A stretch of 64,000 nt of DNA from Flavobacterium sp. UBA2787 (lineage in GTDB: Bacteria > Bacteroidota > Bacteroidia > Flavobacteriales > Flavobacteriaceae): NCBI GenBank assembly GCA_002352205.1, contig DEHZ01000010.1, forward strand, positions 248,245-312,244, in the 5' to 3' direction. The notes under the pieces are model-generated. The model was not told where the DNA came from. It made no database searches and saw nothing but the letters and a program-made list of their open reading frames with translations. Positions within the stretch are counted from its first letter, which is position 1. Each line of letters starts with the position of its first letter. The translations under genes and the position numbers were made by a program. This document shows, piece after piece, positions 55,701 to 61,679 of this stretch.

Positions 55701-55880
55701 TTTGTTGACAAAATTATAAAAGCTAAAGGTCAAGAACACAGTTCAGAAAGTTCACACGACAAAGAATTTTTTTATAACTATTCTAAAAGTGTTGTAAATG
55801 ATATTGATAATCTTGTTTACAAGATTTATAATATTTCAGATGAAGAACAAGCCATTATTGAATCATTGTTGAAGCAATAA
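52794..55880 (+). CDS. Type IIG restriction-modification enzyme (nuclease + N6-adenine methyltransferase)
   Basis: A 1028-residue single-chain enzyme. The N-terminal PD-(D/E)xK nuclease site has D83 in RADYAFF and E100-x-K102 in FFVEAKK. The gamma-class methyltransferase core has FYTPKYVVDYIV, SAM-binding DIACGSGSF (413-421) and catalytic NPPY (574-577). The C-terminal 350 residues form a TaqI-like target-recognition region (YKIYNISDEEQAIIESLL at the end). Such enzymes methylate one strand and cut nearby DNA, so the prophage may protect its host from other phages. Domain order is standard for Eco57I/Mme-like families. Confidence 0.92.
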   Translation: MATNINESHKKVLELIRDFEENENYYLSSKYQESEVRTGFIDKFWDALGWDVYHNVQKNPFKQEVKIEKPQRQDGGLGQKRADYAFFLAPDYKQVKFFVEAKKPSRALKQNKDDYFQTAKYGWNAGTGVSVLTDFQEFVIIDCRNIPDFDTILKNQIEYFHYQELKDIDVFEKIYWLFSREAVDAGNLATYIEDLPKPKGSDKQLKLFGGRYLTIDVSFLNYIDSVRFKIAQALYNNNNKLDKYQLTEATQKVVDRVVFMRFLEDKAIEPENILHNIGIHNHPWQKFITESKRLDAKYNGIVFKPSFIDNDSFLGADEGIFRDICLELDHTNTPYDFNYIPIHILGNIYERFLGKIIEIDSGVCKIVDKPEVRKAGGVFYTPKYVVDYIVKDTVGKHIENKKPKEIAKLSFADIACGSGSFLIGVFDYLLDYHLNYYNLNINEAKKDGCKYDNESGKWILTINQKQDILLNNIYGVDIDLQATEVTQLSLFLKMLEDETTSTANDMQVLFSTKILPDLTTNIKCGNSLIGFEIMDYVMDFGTEERRKYNPFDYKTAFPRVFNSKSEGFTVIVGNPPYVKEKTSKEIFDSVRLGKLEKYFQGKMDLWYFFTCYGLDLLKPKGVLGFIIPNNWVSNAGASKMRKKVIEDSKLIKLIDFGSYMVFEDASIQTMIMIIEKDSKTDNYSFKNQTFNVGKVKEEVIQKELLEGSNNISITINPIVKRKQLKNKFLKFDNENDKLILDNILKSANFKLDPSKEVAQGIVTPQDSLNEKNANILGQGFKKYDGIFLLSNDELKTKGFTDDEMKLIKPLYTSSELGKYCSIKKNKLNVIYTDSSFKNISKIESYPNIKNHLDKFKSIITSDNKPYGLHRARNEKFFTEEKILSLRKCVEPTFTYSNEENYVLQSYNIIKSKRINLKYLTGILNSKLIKFWLLKKGKMQGDIFQVDKAPILQIPIHKTKDKEIENQMISFVDKIIKAKGQEHSSESSHDKEFFYNYSKSVVNDIDNLVYKIYNISDEEQAIIESLLKQ

Positions 55881-55888
55881 TTTTAAAT

Positions 55889-56236
55889 TTAATAAATGTA
55901 AATATCAACATCCTTTTCATCAACAATCACTTCCTTTATTTGACGTTCCATTATAAGCGAAATAACGAGGTTTAAGGCACTATCTTCATCAATATCATAA
56001 TCAATGTTATCTGATGCGTTTTGGTCAAAATGTAGGGTTAAATATGATGTTGTTTCCATTTCTTCCTTCATTTCATCATCAACAAAATCCACAGGATTAT
56101 CCAATTCACTTCCAAAGTAATCAATGTTCACAAGGTTGCTGTGAATAAGTTCATTTAGCAATTCAATTACATTCAAATTTGATGGTATTTCAAATCTTGG
56201 TGTGGTTAGAATTATTGTATGTGTTTTTGTTATCAT
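55889..56236 (-). CDS. Acidic hypothetical protein
   Basis: A 115-residue, strongly acidic protein (many Asp/Glu in VDFVDDEMKEEMETTSY and DYDIDEDSAL). It has a beta-type start (TIILTTPRFEIPSN) and alternating helix-strand pattern. No family is recognised. Acidic small phage proteins are often DNA mimics or inhibitors, but nothing in the sequence proves that. Its ATG overlaps the stop of the 47-residue gene upstream (ATGA), so the two are coupled. Confidence 0.55.
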   Translation of the reverse strand: MITKTHTIILTTPRFEIPSNLNVIELLNELIHSNLVNIDYFGSELDNPVDFVDDEMKEEMETTSYLTLHFDQNASDNIDYDIDEDSALNLVISLIMERQIKEVIVDEKDVDIYIY

Positions 56237-56376
56237 TTCTTTTTGTGAAATTGTTTTGAAAATTCATCACCATTGCCTTCACCAATGATTGGGAAAAATA
56301 AAAGAAAAATGCAATTAAGGCAATATCTAATATACCTAATCCAATATGGCAGTTTCTTTTTTCGTTTGGCTTTCAT
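56233..56376 (-). CDS. 47-residue membrane peptide
   Basis: A short protein: MKAKRKKKLPYWIRYI, then the hydrophobic stretch CLNCIFLLFFPIIG (one membrane helix) and a charged end (GDEFSKQFHKKK). The strongly basic N-terminus suggests an inside-out orientation. The stop overlaps the ATG of the following acidic protein by ATGA, and that arrangement supports it as a real gene. Role unknown; it might be a holin-like or signalling peptide. Confidence 0.5.
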   Translation of the reverse strand: MKAKRKKKLPYWIRYIRYCLNCIFLLFFPIIGEGNGDEFSKQFHKKK

Positions 56377-56390
56377 ACTTCCAAAAATAA

Positions 56391-56420
56391 TAAAAAAAGC
56401 TAATCAATCAAGATTAGCTT
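56391..56420 (-). terminator. Terminator after the polymerase-like gene
   Basis: A perfect 9-bp stem (AAGCTAATC / GATTAGCTT, 56397-56405 with 56412-56420), 6-nt loop, followed by T7 on the minus strand, 9 nt after the stop codon. The two small genes further down would need read-through or a very close promoter. Confidence 0.85.
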
Positions 56421-56428
56421 CAATTATT

Positions 56429-57853
56429 TTATGCTGAATATGAATTAATTTCATTTAAAAATTCATCATCCCAGATTGCCAGTACATCATCATCATCTTC
56501 TTCAACTTCTGATGAATCCAATGAATCTTCTAAGAGGGTTTTAACGTGCAATGATGGGCTAATTCCGTACATACTGGTTGTAATTTCATTGAAAGTATCA
56601 ATAATCGTGTTCACTTCACTTTCACGGCATACAAATGAATCGTGAATTGTAAACGGTTTAATACATAGTTTACCCAATGCTGGGATTATAACACTAATAA
56701 TCGTTGTTGATTCAATGGTTGATAGCTTGTTTGCAAGTGTTGCGTTATGAATGGCATTGGTTTCATTGATGTAATTCATAATATTTGGAAACAAACCACC
56801 AAAGAATTCTTTAATCTTAGCAAATGATTCAACCTTAGAAAAGAAAATCTTGAATAACATACTTTTCATATCTGTTCTAGTTTTAATCTTACCAGAATAT
56901 TTTTGATATTCATCAGCTAAATATTCATAAAATGTACCACCAATAACCAATTTACCATAGCGTTCCAATTCATCTTCTGGGATTGCTTTTTCAACTTTCA
57001 ACAAAGTGTATAAGAAGTAAGGTTGTGAACTTTTAATATCAACATTATAAAGCTTTTCATCACTCATTAGAAATTGTCTTAATACTGTTGGTAGGTTGGT
57101 TAAATTGGTATCTAATCTTCCATTGGTATCATTTCTTTTGAAATACAAGTAACCGTTTTTGATGCAAAGTATCTTGAAATGATTGGTTGTGAATCGATGT
57201 AAAATGTTATGCAATTCTTTTGAATACAATAAAATCCTACCACGGTTTGATTTCCATTTTCTTTTGCAATCAATGATGTCCTTTATATCAGCTTCAGATA
57301 AAAGGATTCTTTTGTTGAAACAAAGTGTTTTGATTTCGGTAACGGCTTGGTTAAAGATGAAATTGTAAGCACCATCAGCATCAATTTTAAACGTATTAAA
57401 ATAATTTGTTTGTGAGAATTCAAGTTTCTTTTCAAAGAATTTCTTTCTTTCTTTTTCCAGTAAACCAATACGTTTGTTGATGTTTTTATCTTGAATAGTG
57501 ATTTCAACTTTCTTGGATAATAATTCTGGTGCTATCTTGTAGGATTTAGAAAAAACCCCAACGTAGTAGTGTGGGTTGACATCAATAATATTGTTATCAA
57601 TAAGGAAGTTTAAACCAGCGGTTATACTGTTTTTATCCACTATAAGCTTTTTAAATACACTTTGTGGTAATTGAACATAACCATAAATTTTTTGAAGTTG
57701 GGTTTTATAATTTATTTGTTTGCGATAAATTAAATCAATGATGCAATACAAGTCATCTTTTCTTTTGTATTCTAATTTATCTAATTCTTGTTTTACCATT
57801 TCTGGTACAAATCTGGTGAATTGTTGTTCTTGTTTTTTTAATAATTTTTTCAA
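56429..57853 (-). CDS. Replication protein with minimal family-A-polymerase-like core
   Basis: A 474-residue protein. The N-terminal third has a winged-helix look (ITAGLNFLIDNNIIDVNPHYYVG). The second half follows the order of DNA polymerase I: GRLDTNLTNL (245-254) like GRLSS-PNLQ; motif A VDIKSSQPYF with D272; motif B R326-x3-K330; a Glu in TIESTT (E381); and motif C TIHDSF with H404-D405. There is no exonuclease domain and little room for a thumb. It faces leftward from a structured gap, suggesting an initiator-polymerase or primase-like role. A phage RNA polymerase relation is possible, as motif C also fits T7 RNAP. Confidence 0.6.
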   Translation of the reverse strand: MKKLLKKQEQQFTRFVPEMVKQELDKLEYKRKDDLYCIIDLIYRKQINYKTQLQKIYGYVQLPQSVFKKLIVDKNSITAGLNFLIDNNIIDVNPHYYVGVFSKSYKIAPELLSKKVEITIQDKNINKRIGLLEKERKKFFEKKLEFSQTNYFNTFKIDADGAYNFIFNQAVTEIKTLCFNKRILLSEADIKDIIDCKRKWKSNRGRILLYSKELHNILHRFTTNHFKILCIKNGYLYFKRNDTNGRLDTNLTNLPTVLRQFLMSDEKLYNVDIKSSQPYFLYTLLKVEKAIPEDELERYGKLVIGGTFYEYLADEYQKYSGKIKTRTDMKSMLFKIFFSKVESFAKIKEFFGGLFPNIMNYINETNAIHNATLANKLSTIESTTIISVIIPALGKLCIKPFTIHDSFVCRESEVNTIIDTFNEITTSMYGISPSLHVKTLLEDSLDSSEVEEDDDDVLAIWDDEFLNEINSYSA

Positions 57854-57900
57854 TTTGGGTTAATACTTTATTCTCTTATTATGTTTTCTCTTTTTCCGTT

Positions 57901-57942
57901 CTTGGTAAGAGAAGCTGGGGTAATTACTCCCCAGCAACCAAG
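57901..57942 (-). promoter_or_regulatory. Nested hairpin upstream of the polymerase-like gene
   Basis: CTTGGT (57901-57906) pairs with ACCAAG (57937-57942), and inside it GCTGGGG (57914-57920) pairs with CCCCAGC (57929-57935) around an 8-nt loop. It lies 48 nt upstream of the gene's ATG on the minus strand and is unusually GC-rich for the region. Confidence 0.6.
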
Positions 57943-58123
57943 GCAATCATAACTGACTACATAAATAAATATCTAGGTTTTTTGAAAACGCCAATTTATT
58001 TTTAATTAATTTACTAATAAGTGTTCAAATAGTCAATAGTTTTAGATAAATATATTTTTTGGACACTATTTTAATTTCTTGTTAAGTATTGATTTTATTG
58101 GTGCTAACAAGGTTTTTAATTAC

Positions 58124-58194
58124 ATTTCAGACACATAAAGAAAGCGTGCTTTCCGCCGAGGGCGAGAACGTTGTTCTCTTTATGTGTCTGAAAT
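58124..58194. other. Cloverleaf-like structured element (18-bp stem with three inner hairpins)
   Basis: ATTTCAGACACATAAAGA (58124-58141) pairs perfectly with TCTTTATGTGTCTGAAAT (58177-58194). The 35 nt inside fold into three side-by-side hairpins: AAAG-CGTG-CTTT (58141-58152), CGCC-GAG-GGCG (58154-58164) and AGAAC-GTT-GTTCT (58165-58177). It sits in the gap between divergent genes. Possible roles: replication origin, structured RNA, recombination site. No tRNA anticodon or conserved loops are present. Confidence 0.8.
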
Positions 58195-58214
58195 CGATAT
58201 AAATATTCTGTTAA

Positions 58215-58231
58215 CCCTTATCAATAAAGGG
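58215..58231 (+). promoter_or_regulatory. Small hairpin in the leader of the first sigma-like gene
   Basis: CCCTT (58215-58219) pairs with AAGGG (58227-58231) around a 7-nt loop; GCTAACAA beside it (58231) repeats one at 58103. It lies 80 nt before the sigma-like ATG. Confidence 0.3.
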
Positions 58232-58312
58232 CTAACAAAGATTCAAAAATTTAGTGTTTCAGTATTATTTACTATTTCATTCATCAAATTATATTTAATT
58301 AAAATATGTTTT

Positions 58313-58924
58313 ATGAATGAGATTTTAAATGAATACAAAGGATTTATAAATCTTTTAGCAAATAAATATGGTCAAAACAAGTTTGATGATGACCTTAAAC
58401 AAGAGGGTTATATTGGATTAATACTTGCACATCAAAGATATAAAGATGAAGTTGGACCGTTTGAAAATTATGCCAAAAGATATATTAAGGGGTCAATGTT
58501 AACCTTTTTAAATATGAAAACAAGTGTTGTTAAAAAGCAAACAAATAAAAAGGAATTTCCTTTGGTTGTAGGAATTGAGAACCCAATTGATGATAATCTA
58601 AATACGCTTGCAGATGTTATGGAAGATGAATTTTATGATGAATCAATGGATGATAATAAATTCAACAAGATTCATAAATTAAAATATCATATTAAAAAAA
58701 TGGATGTTACAGTTCAAAAGATTTTAGAAATGCGATACAATCAAGAAAAAACATTTAATGAAATGTCGGAAGATTTAATACATTCTGGTGATACTTGTCG
58801 TGCTAAACATCGAAAAGCTATTGAACACCTTCAATCAAAAATGGGAACACCACAAATCGATTATTTAAAATTGGTTAAAATTAAAAAAGTACAAAAACCA
58901 TCACCAATAAAAAAAGGCTCTTAA
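58313..58924 (+). CDS. Sigma-70-like factor A of the element
   Basis: A 203-residue protein starting MNEILNEYKGFINLLANKYG. Region 2 is present as DDDLKQEGYIGLILAHQRYKDEVGPFENYAKRYIKGSM, where core polymerase and the -10 element are recognised. Region 4 is MDVTVQKILEMRYNQEKTFNEMSEDL ... AKHRKAIEHLQSKMG. Region 3 is missing, as in small sigma factors. The longer frame starting at a GTG inside the cloverleaf stem is rejected, because the ATG at 58313 matches the paralog's length and aligns with it. It probably directs late or early phage genes. Confidence 0.75.
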   Translation: MNEILNEYKGFINLLANKYGQNKFDDDLKQEGYIGLILAHQRYKDEVGPFENYAKRYIKGSMLTFLNMKTSVVKKQTNKKEFPLVVGIENPIDDNLNTLADVMEDEFYDESMDDNKFNKIHKLKYHIKKMDVTVQKILEMRYNQEKTFNEMSEDLIHSGDTCRAKHRKAIEHLQSKMGTPQIDYLKLVKIKKVQKPSPIKKGS

Positions 58925-58932
58925 AGAGCCTT
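58914..58932. terminator. Bidirectional terminator with both stop codons in the loop
   Basis: AAGGCTC (58914-58920) pairs with GAGCCTT (58926-58932); the loop TTAAA contains the stop TAA of the rightward sigma gene (58922-58924) and of the leftward one (58923-58921). A- and T-rich flanks occur on both sides. Confidence 0.8.
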
Positions 58933-59541
58933 AATTTTTCTTCGGTAAAGTCTAGGTTTTATTTTTTTTGTTCTGATATTCATTTCAGGATTCAAACCAA
59001 ATTTTTCTTTTAATTTCCCAATTGCATTTTTATATTTTAAAGCAATATTTTGGGTGGTTGTTCCAAGTTCATCCGATATTTCATTAAATGTTTTTTCTTC
59101 ATAGAATCGCATTTTTAGAACCACTTGATAGGAAGGTTTCAATTCATCAAGATAACGTCCTAAAAGGTCTCTAATCAACAAATCATTATCATCAAATGAA
59201 TTATCTTCTTCAACCTCAAATAGCATATCACCAACCGTTTCATCAGAATCAATTCCTAATGGTTGACTGGTTGAAATAAATTTGTTTTCTTCTTCATTAT
59301 TTCTTGAATGTGGTTTTCTGATTGTTCTAGAATTTGCTGTCAACCAGTTTTTCATTTCACCAACAATATACCATTGGGCAAATGAATGAAAATCACCTTT
59401 GGTTTCATCATATTTTTCCCTTGCCAAATGCAATCCAATATGACCAACTTGTTTAAGGTCATCATCAAACTTATCCATTCCATATTTGGATGCCAATTTT
59501 TGAATGTATCGGTTGTAATTAAAGGTTGTTCCAGTTTCCAT
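58921..59541 (-). CDS. Sigma-70-like factor B of the element
   Basis: A 206-residue relative of factor A; both share ASKYGxDKFDDDLKQVGHIGL-type region 2 residues. Its region 4 is LKPSYQVVLKMRFYEEKTFNEISDELGTTTQNIALKYKNAIGKLKEK. The linker between them is Asp/Glu-rich. It is tail-to-tail with factor A, overlapping by 4 bp. Two paralogs beside the cloverleaf suggest a regulatory pair that divides transcription into two programmes, or a sigma with an antagonist; the sequence does not tell which. Confidence 0.75.
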   Translation of the reverse strand: METGTTFNYNRYIQKLASKYGMDKFDDDLKQVGHIGLHLAREKYDETKGDFHSFAQWYIVGEMKNWLTANSRTIRKPHSRNNEEENKFISTSQPLGIDSDETVGDMLFEVEEDNSFDDNDLLIRDLLGRYLDELKPSYQVVLKMRFYEEKTFNEISDELGTTTQNIALKYKNAIGKLKEKFGLNPEMNIRTKKIKPRLYRRKIKAL

Positions 59542-59644
59542 ATTTCTTTTAATAAAAATATATGGCTGTATGAAAGAATGTAAATACAGAATATGGTCAA
59601 AATCAAAATATGTTGAAATATTAAATTTTTGTTTTTCATTTAGC

Positions 59645-59652
59645 TAAATTTG
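59645..59652 (+). promoter_or_regulatory. -7 promoter box of the 57-residue gene
   Basis: TAAATTTG matches TAnnTTTG, 24 nt before the ATG at 59677. Confidence 0.55.
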
Positions 59653-59676
59653 TTTATTAACTATCAATCAATTAAA

Positions 59677-59850
59677 ATGAAAACAATTAAAATTTCGGAT
59701 AAAACTGATACAGAATATAATGTATTTATTAATCAAATTACTTGTGTTTTCGCATCGTATCAAGGTGGTTCATACGTGCGATTATCTTGTGGAAGACAAA
59801 TTGAAACAAAACAAGAAGTAGAAGATATTTTAAAATTAATAGATGATTAA
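59677..59850 (+). CDS. 57-residue hypothetical protein
   Basis: A short protein, MKTIKISDKTDTEYNVFINQ at the start and IETKQEVEDILKLIDD at the end. A single beta-alpha pattern, no cysteine pair or membrane helix. A promoter upstream and a strong terminator downstream bracket it, so it is likely a separate small transcript. The upstream in-frame ATG would overlap the promoter and is not used. I do not recognise it. Confidence 0.6.
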   Translation: MKTIKISDKTDTEYNVFINQITCVFASYQGGSYVRLSCGRQIETKQEVEDILKLIDD

Positions 59851-59876
59851 ACCCTTTTTATCTATTCCTAATCTTC

Positions 59877-59905
59877 AATCCGTATTATCAATACGGATTT
59901 TTTTA
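59877..59905 (+). terminator. Terminator after the 57-residue gene
   Basis: A perfect 10-bp stem (AATCCGTATT / AATACGGATT) with a 3-nt loop followed by T8. Confidence 0.92.
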
Positions 59906-59986
59906 TTTAATCATTTTTGAGTTTACAAACCATCCAATTGGAAGTATAATTCAATCAATGGAACTATAATTTTCCATTGGATAAAA

Positions 59987-60346
59987 ATGATAAGAGTTTT
60001 ATGTGCAGTAGTGGTTGGTGTATTGATTGGGTTAAGTTTTCGAGTTCAAAGGGTTTGTGATGAAAATCCACATATCATTGAAAAAACTTCAATTCAATAT
60101 GATACCATATTTATTGAAAAGCCAATCAACCAGTATATTGTTAGGGTTGATTCAATTGAAAAGATTGTAACGGTTCAGAAAGAAATTAACCCATTTGAAC
60201 ATACTTATAATTTCTACAAGCGGATTGAATCGGATGATAAAAAAGTATCGGTAAATCTTATGATAAATGGGTGGGGTGGAGTGTATCAAATCAAAAGCAA
60301 TGTATCACATTCTGATTCAATTTTTAATCCAACCCCACAAGAATAA
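59987..60346 (+). CDS. Membrane-anchored hypothetical protein of the lysis region
   Basis: A 119-residue protein with one N-terminal helix (VLCAVVVGVLIGLSF, residues 4-18) and an extracytoplasmic rest, ending in a Pro/Gln-rich tail. It lies 23 bp before the endolysin gene. Proteins of this size and layout next to an endolysin are often spanins or i-spanin-like; the sequence itself does not show this. No family match is recognised. Confidence 0.55.
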   Translation: MIRVLCAVVVGVLIGLSFRVQRVCDENPHIIEKTSIQYDTIFIEKPINQYIVRVDSIEKIVTVQKEINPFEHTYNFYKRIESDDKKVSVNLMINGWGGVYQIKSNVSHSDSIFNPTPQE

Positions 60347-60369
60347 CGTGAAGATTAGTATTAATTTTA

Positions 60370-60849
60370 ATGATTGACAAGGTAACAGAAGAAAGAATAA
60401 AACTTTTACATCCATCAGTTAGGGATGAAGTAAGCAAAATAATATGTGATTGCAATAATTTATTAACTGGGAAAGCAAAATTAAGAATTAGCCAAGGTTT
60501 AAGAACATTCAAAGAACAAGATGATTTATATGCACTAGGAAGAACAATCAAAGGAAAAAAAGTAACCAATGCAAAAGGTGGTCAATCGGTACATAACTAT
60601 GGATTTGCAGTTGATATAGTATTAATCATTGATGGTAAAACAGCAAGTTGGGATGTTGCTAAGGATTGGGATGATGATAAAAAAGCTGATTGGATGGAAT
60701 GTGTTGAAATATTCAAAAACAATGGCTGGGCTTGGGGTGGTGATTGGAAAAATTTTAAAGATTTACCACACTTTGAAAAAAAAGGTTTTAACGATTGGAA
60801 ACAGTTATCAAAGCTACCAAAAGATGAAAATGTATATGTAATAATTTAA
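60370..60849 (+). CDS. M15-family endolysin (L-alanyl-D-glutamate endopeptidase type)
   Basis: A 159-residue zinc peptidase of the VanY/T5-endolysin family that cleaves peptidoglycan stem peptides to release phage progeny. Zinc ligands H75 and D82 are in SVHNYGFAVDIV, and H134 is in DLPHFEK. The first 35 residues fit the N-terminal start (HPSVRDEVSKII). No signal peptide, so it needs a holin. Good length. A leftward membrane protein follows. Confidence 0.88.
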   Translation: MIDKVTEERIKLLHPSVRDEVSKIICDCNNLLTGKAKLRISQGLRTFKEQDDLYALGRTIKGKKVTNAKGGQSVHNYGFAVDIVLIIDGKTASWDVAKDWDDDKKADWMECVEIFKNNGWAWGGDWKNFKDLPHFEKKGFNDWKQLSKLPKDENVYVII

Positions 60850-60850
60850 A

Positions 60851-61588
60851 TCAATCAAAATCTAATTTTTCATATTCTAACAAACTGTAAATTAAATATA
60901 ATTTTCTGTTCAATTCTTTATCATTTAAATCTTCAATATTACCTTTAATCCTCATTACTTTTACATAATTTATACTAGTAGTAACTTTATTTAATTCAGT
61001 AATAGCCAATAATTCGGTTAAATCATCCACTAATATATGAATCAAATTTTTAACGGCATTTTTAAAGGTGCTTCCACTTTTATTATCTAATAATATACTT
61101 TTAGCATAAAATTCTATACAAAGAAGAGTGTGGTCTGTAAATTCTAAAATGTTTGCAAGATTGGCTTTTTGTTGGTCATTTAATGGTTGTAAATAATCTT
61201 TTTGATAGTTTCGTGCTATTTCATAACTTAAACTACTTTCAATATATTTTAAATGATTGACTGAATCTTGATAGTTATCAGTTTGACTTTGAAAATCATT
61301 TTTAATTTCTTTTATTTTTGAATCAAACTCGTTACGTACACTAAAAAATGTCGTAGCACCTAAAATTGCAAAAAGTGCTGTAACTGTAAAGAGTATAAGA
61401 GATGAATCTCTATTAATCTGTTCAATATAAAAATCTTCTTTAGCTTTTTGTAAATCGGGTTGAGGTTTAGAAAGATTTTCAGATTTTAAAGTTTCTACCC
61501 TACTTTGTAAAGAGTCGCTTTTTAAATAAAAATAAGTTCCACCACAAATTAAAAAAGCTATAATCAAACCTAATATAAAGTTTTTCAT
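60851..61588 (-). CDS. Two-helix membrane protein with coiled coil, opposite to the phage genes
   Basis: A 245-residue protein. Hydrophobic helices at residues 4-21 (FILGLIIAFLICGGTYFY) and 64-84 (LILFTVTALFAILGATTFF), a helical segment with coiled-coil character (residues 85-130) and a helical C-terminal part. It lies on the minus strand between the endolysin and head genes, as accessory 'moron' genes do. Superinfection exclusion or another host-directed role is possible, but unproven. Confidence 0.6.
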   Translation of the reverse strand: MKNFILGLIIAFLICGGTYFYLKSDSLQSRVETLKSENLSKPQPDLQKAKEDFYIEQINRDSSLILFTVTALFAILGATTFFSVRNEFDSKIKEIKNDFQSQTDNYQDSVNHLKYIESSLSYEIARNYQKDYLQPLNDQQKANLANILEFTDHTLLCIEFYAKSILLDNKSGSTFKNAVKNLIHILVDDLTELLAITELNKVTTSINYVKVMRIKGNIEDLNDKELNRKLYLIYSLLEYEKLDFD

Positions 61589-61679
61589 CTAAATAAATTT
61601 ATTCAAATATAAATAATTATCACTATCCCTAATAATTCTTAGGGATTCTTTTTTTGATACAACCATATATATATAAGTA

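Noticed and set aside
58124-58194. The cloverleaf as a tRNA gene
   Set aside because: The closing stem is 18 bp rather than 7, the arms have 3-4-nt loops and no anticodon or T-loop sequence is present.
58184-58312. An N-terminal extension of sigma-like factor A starting at a GTG
   Set aside because: It starts inside the cloverleaf stem, adds a residue string without sigma character, and the ATG at 58313 aligns with the paralog.
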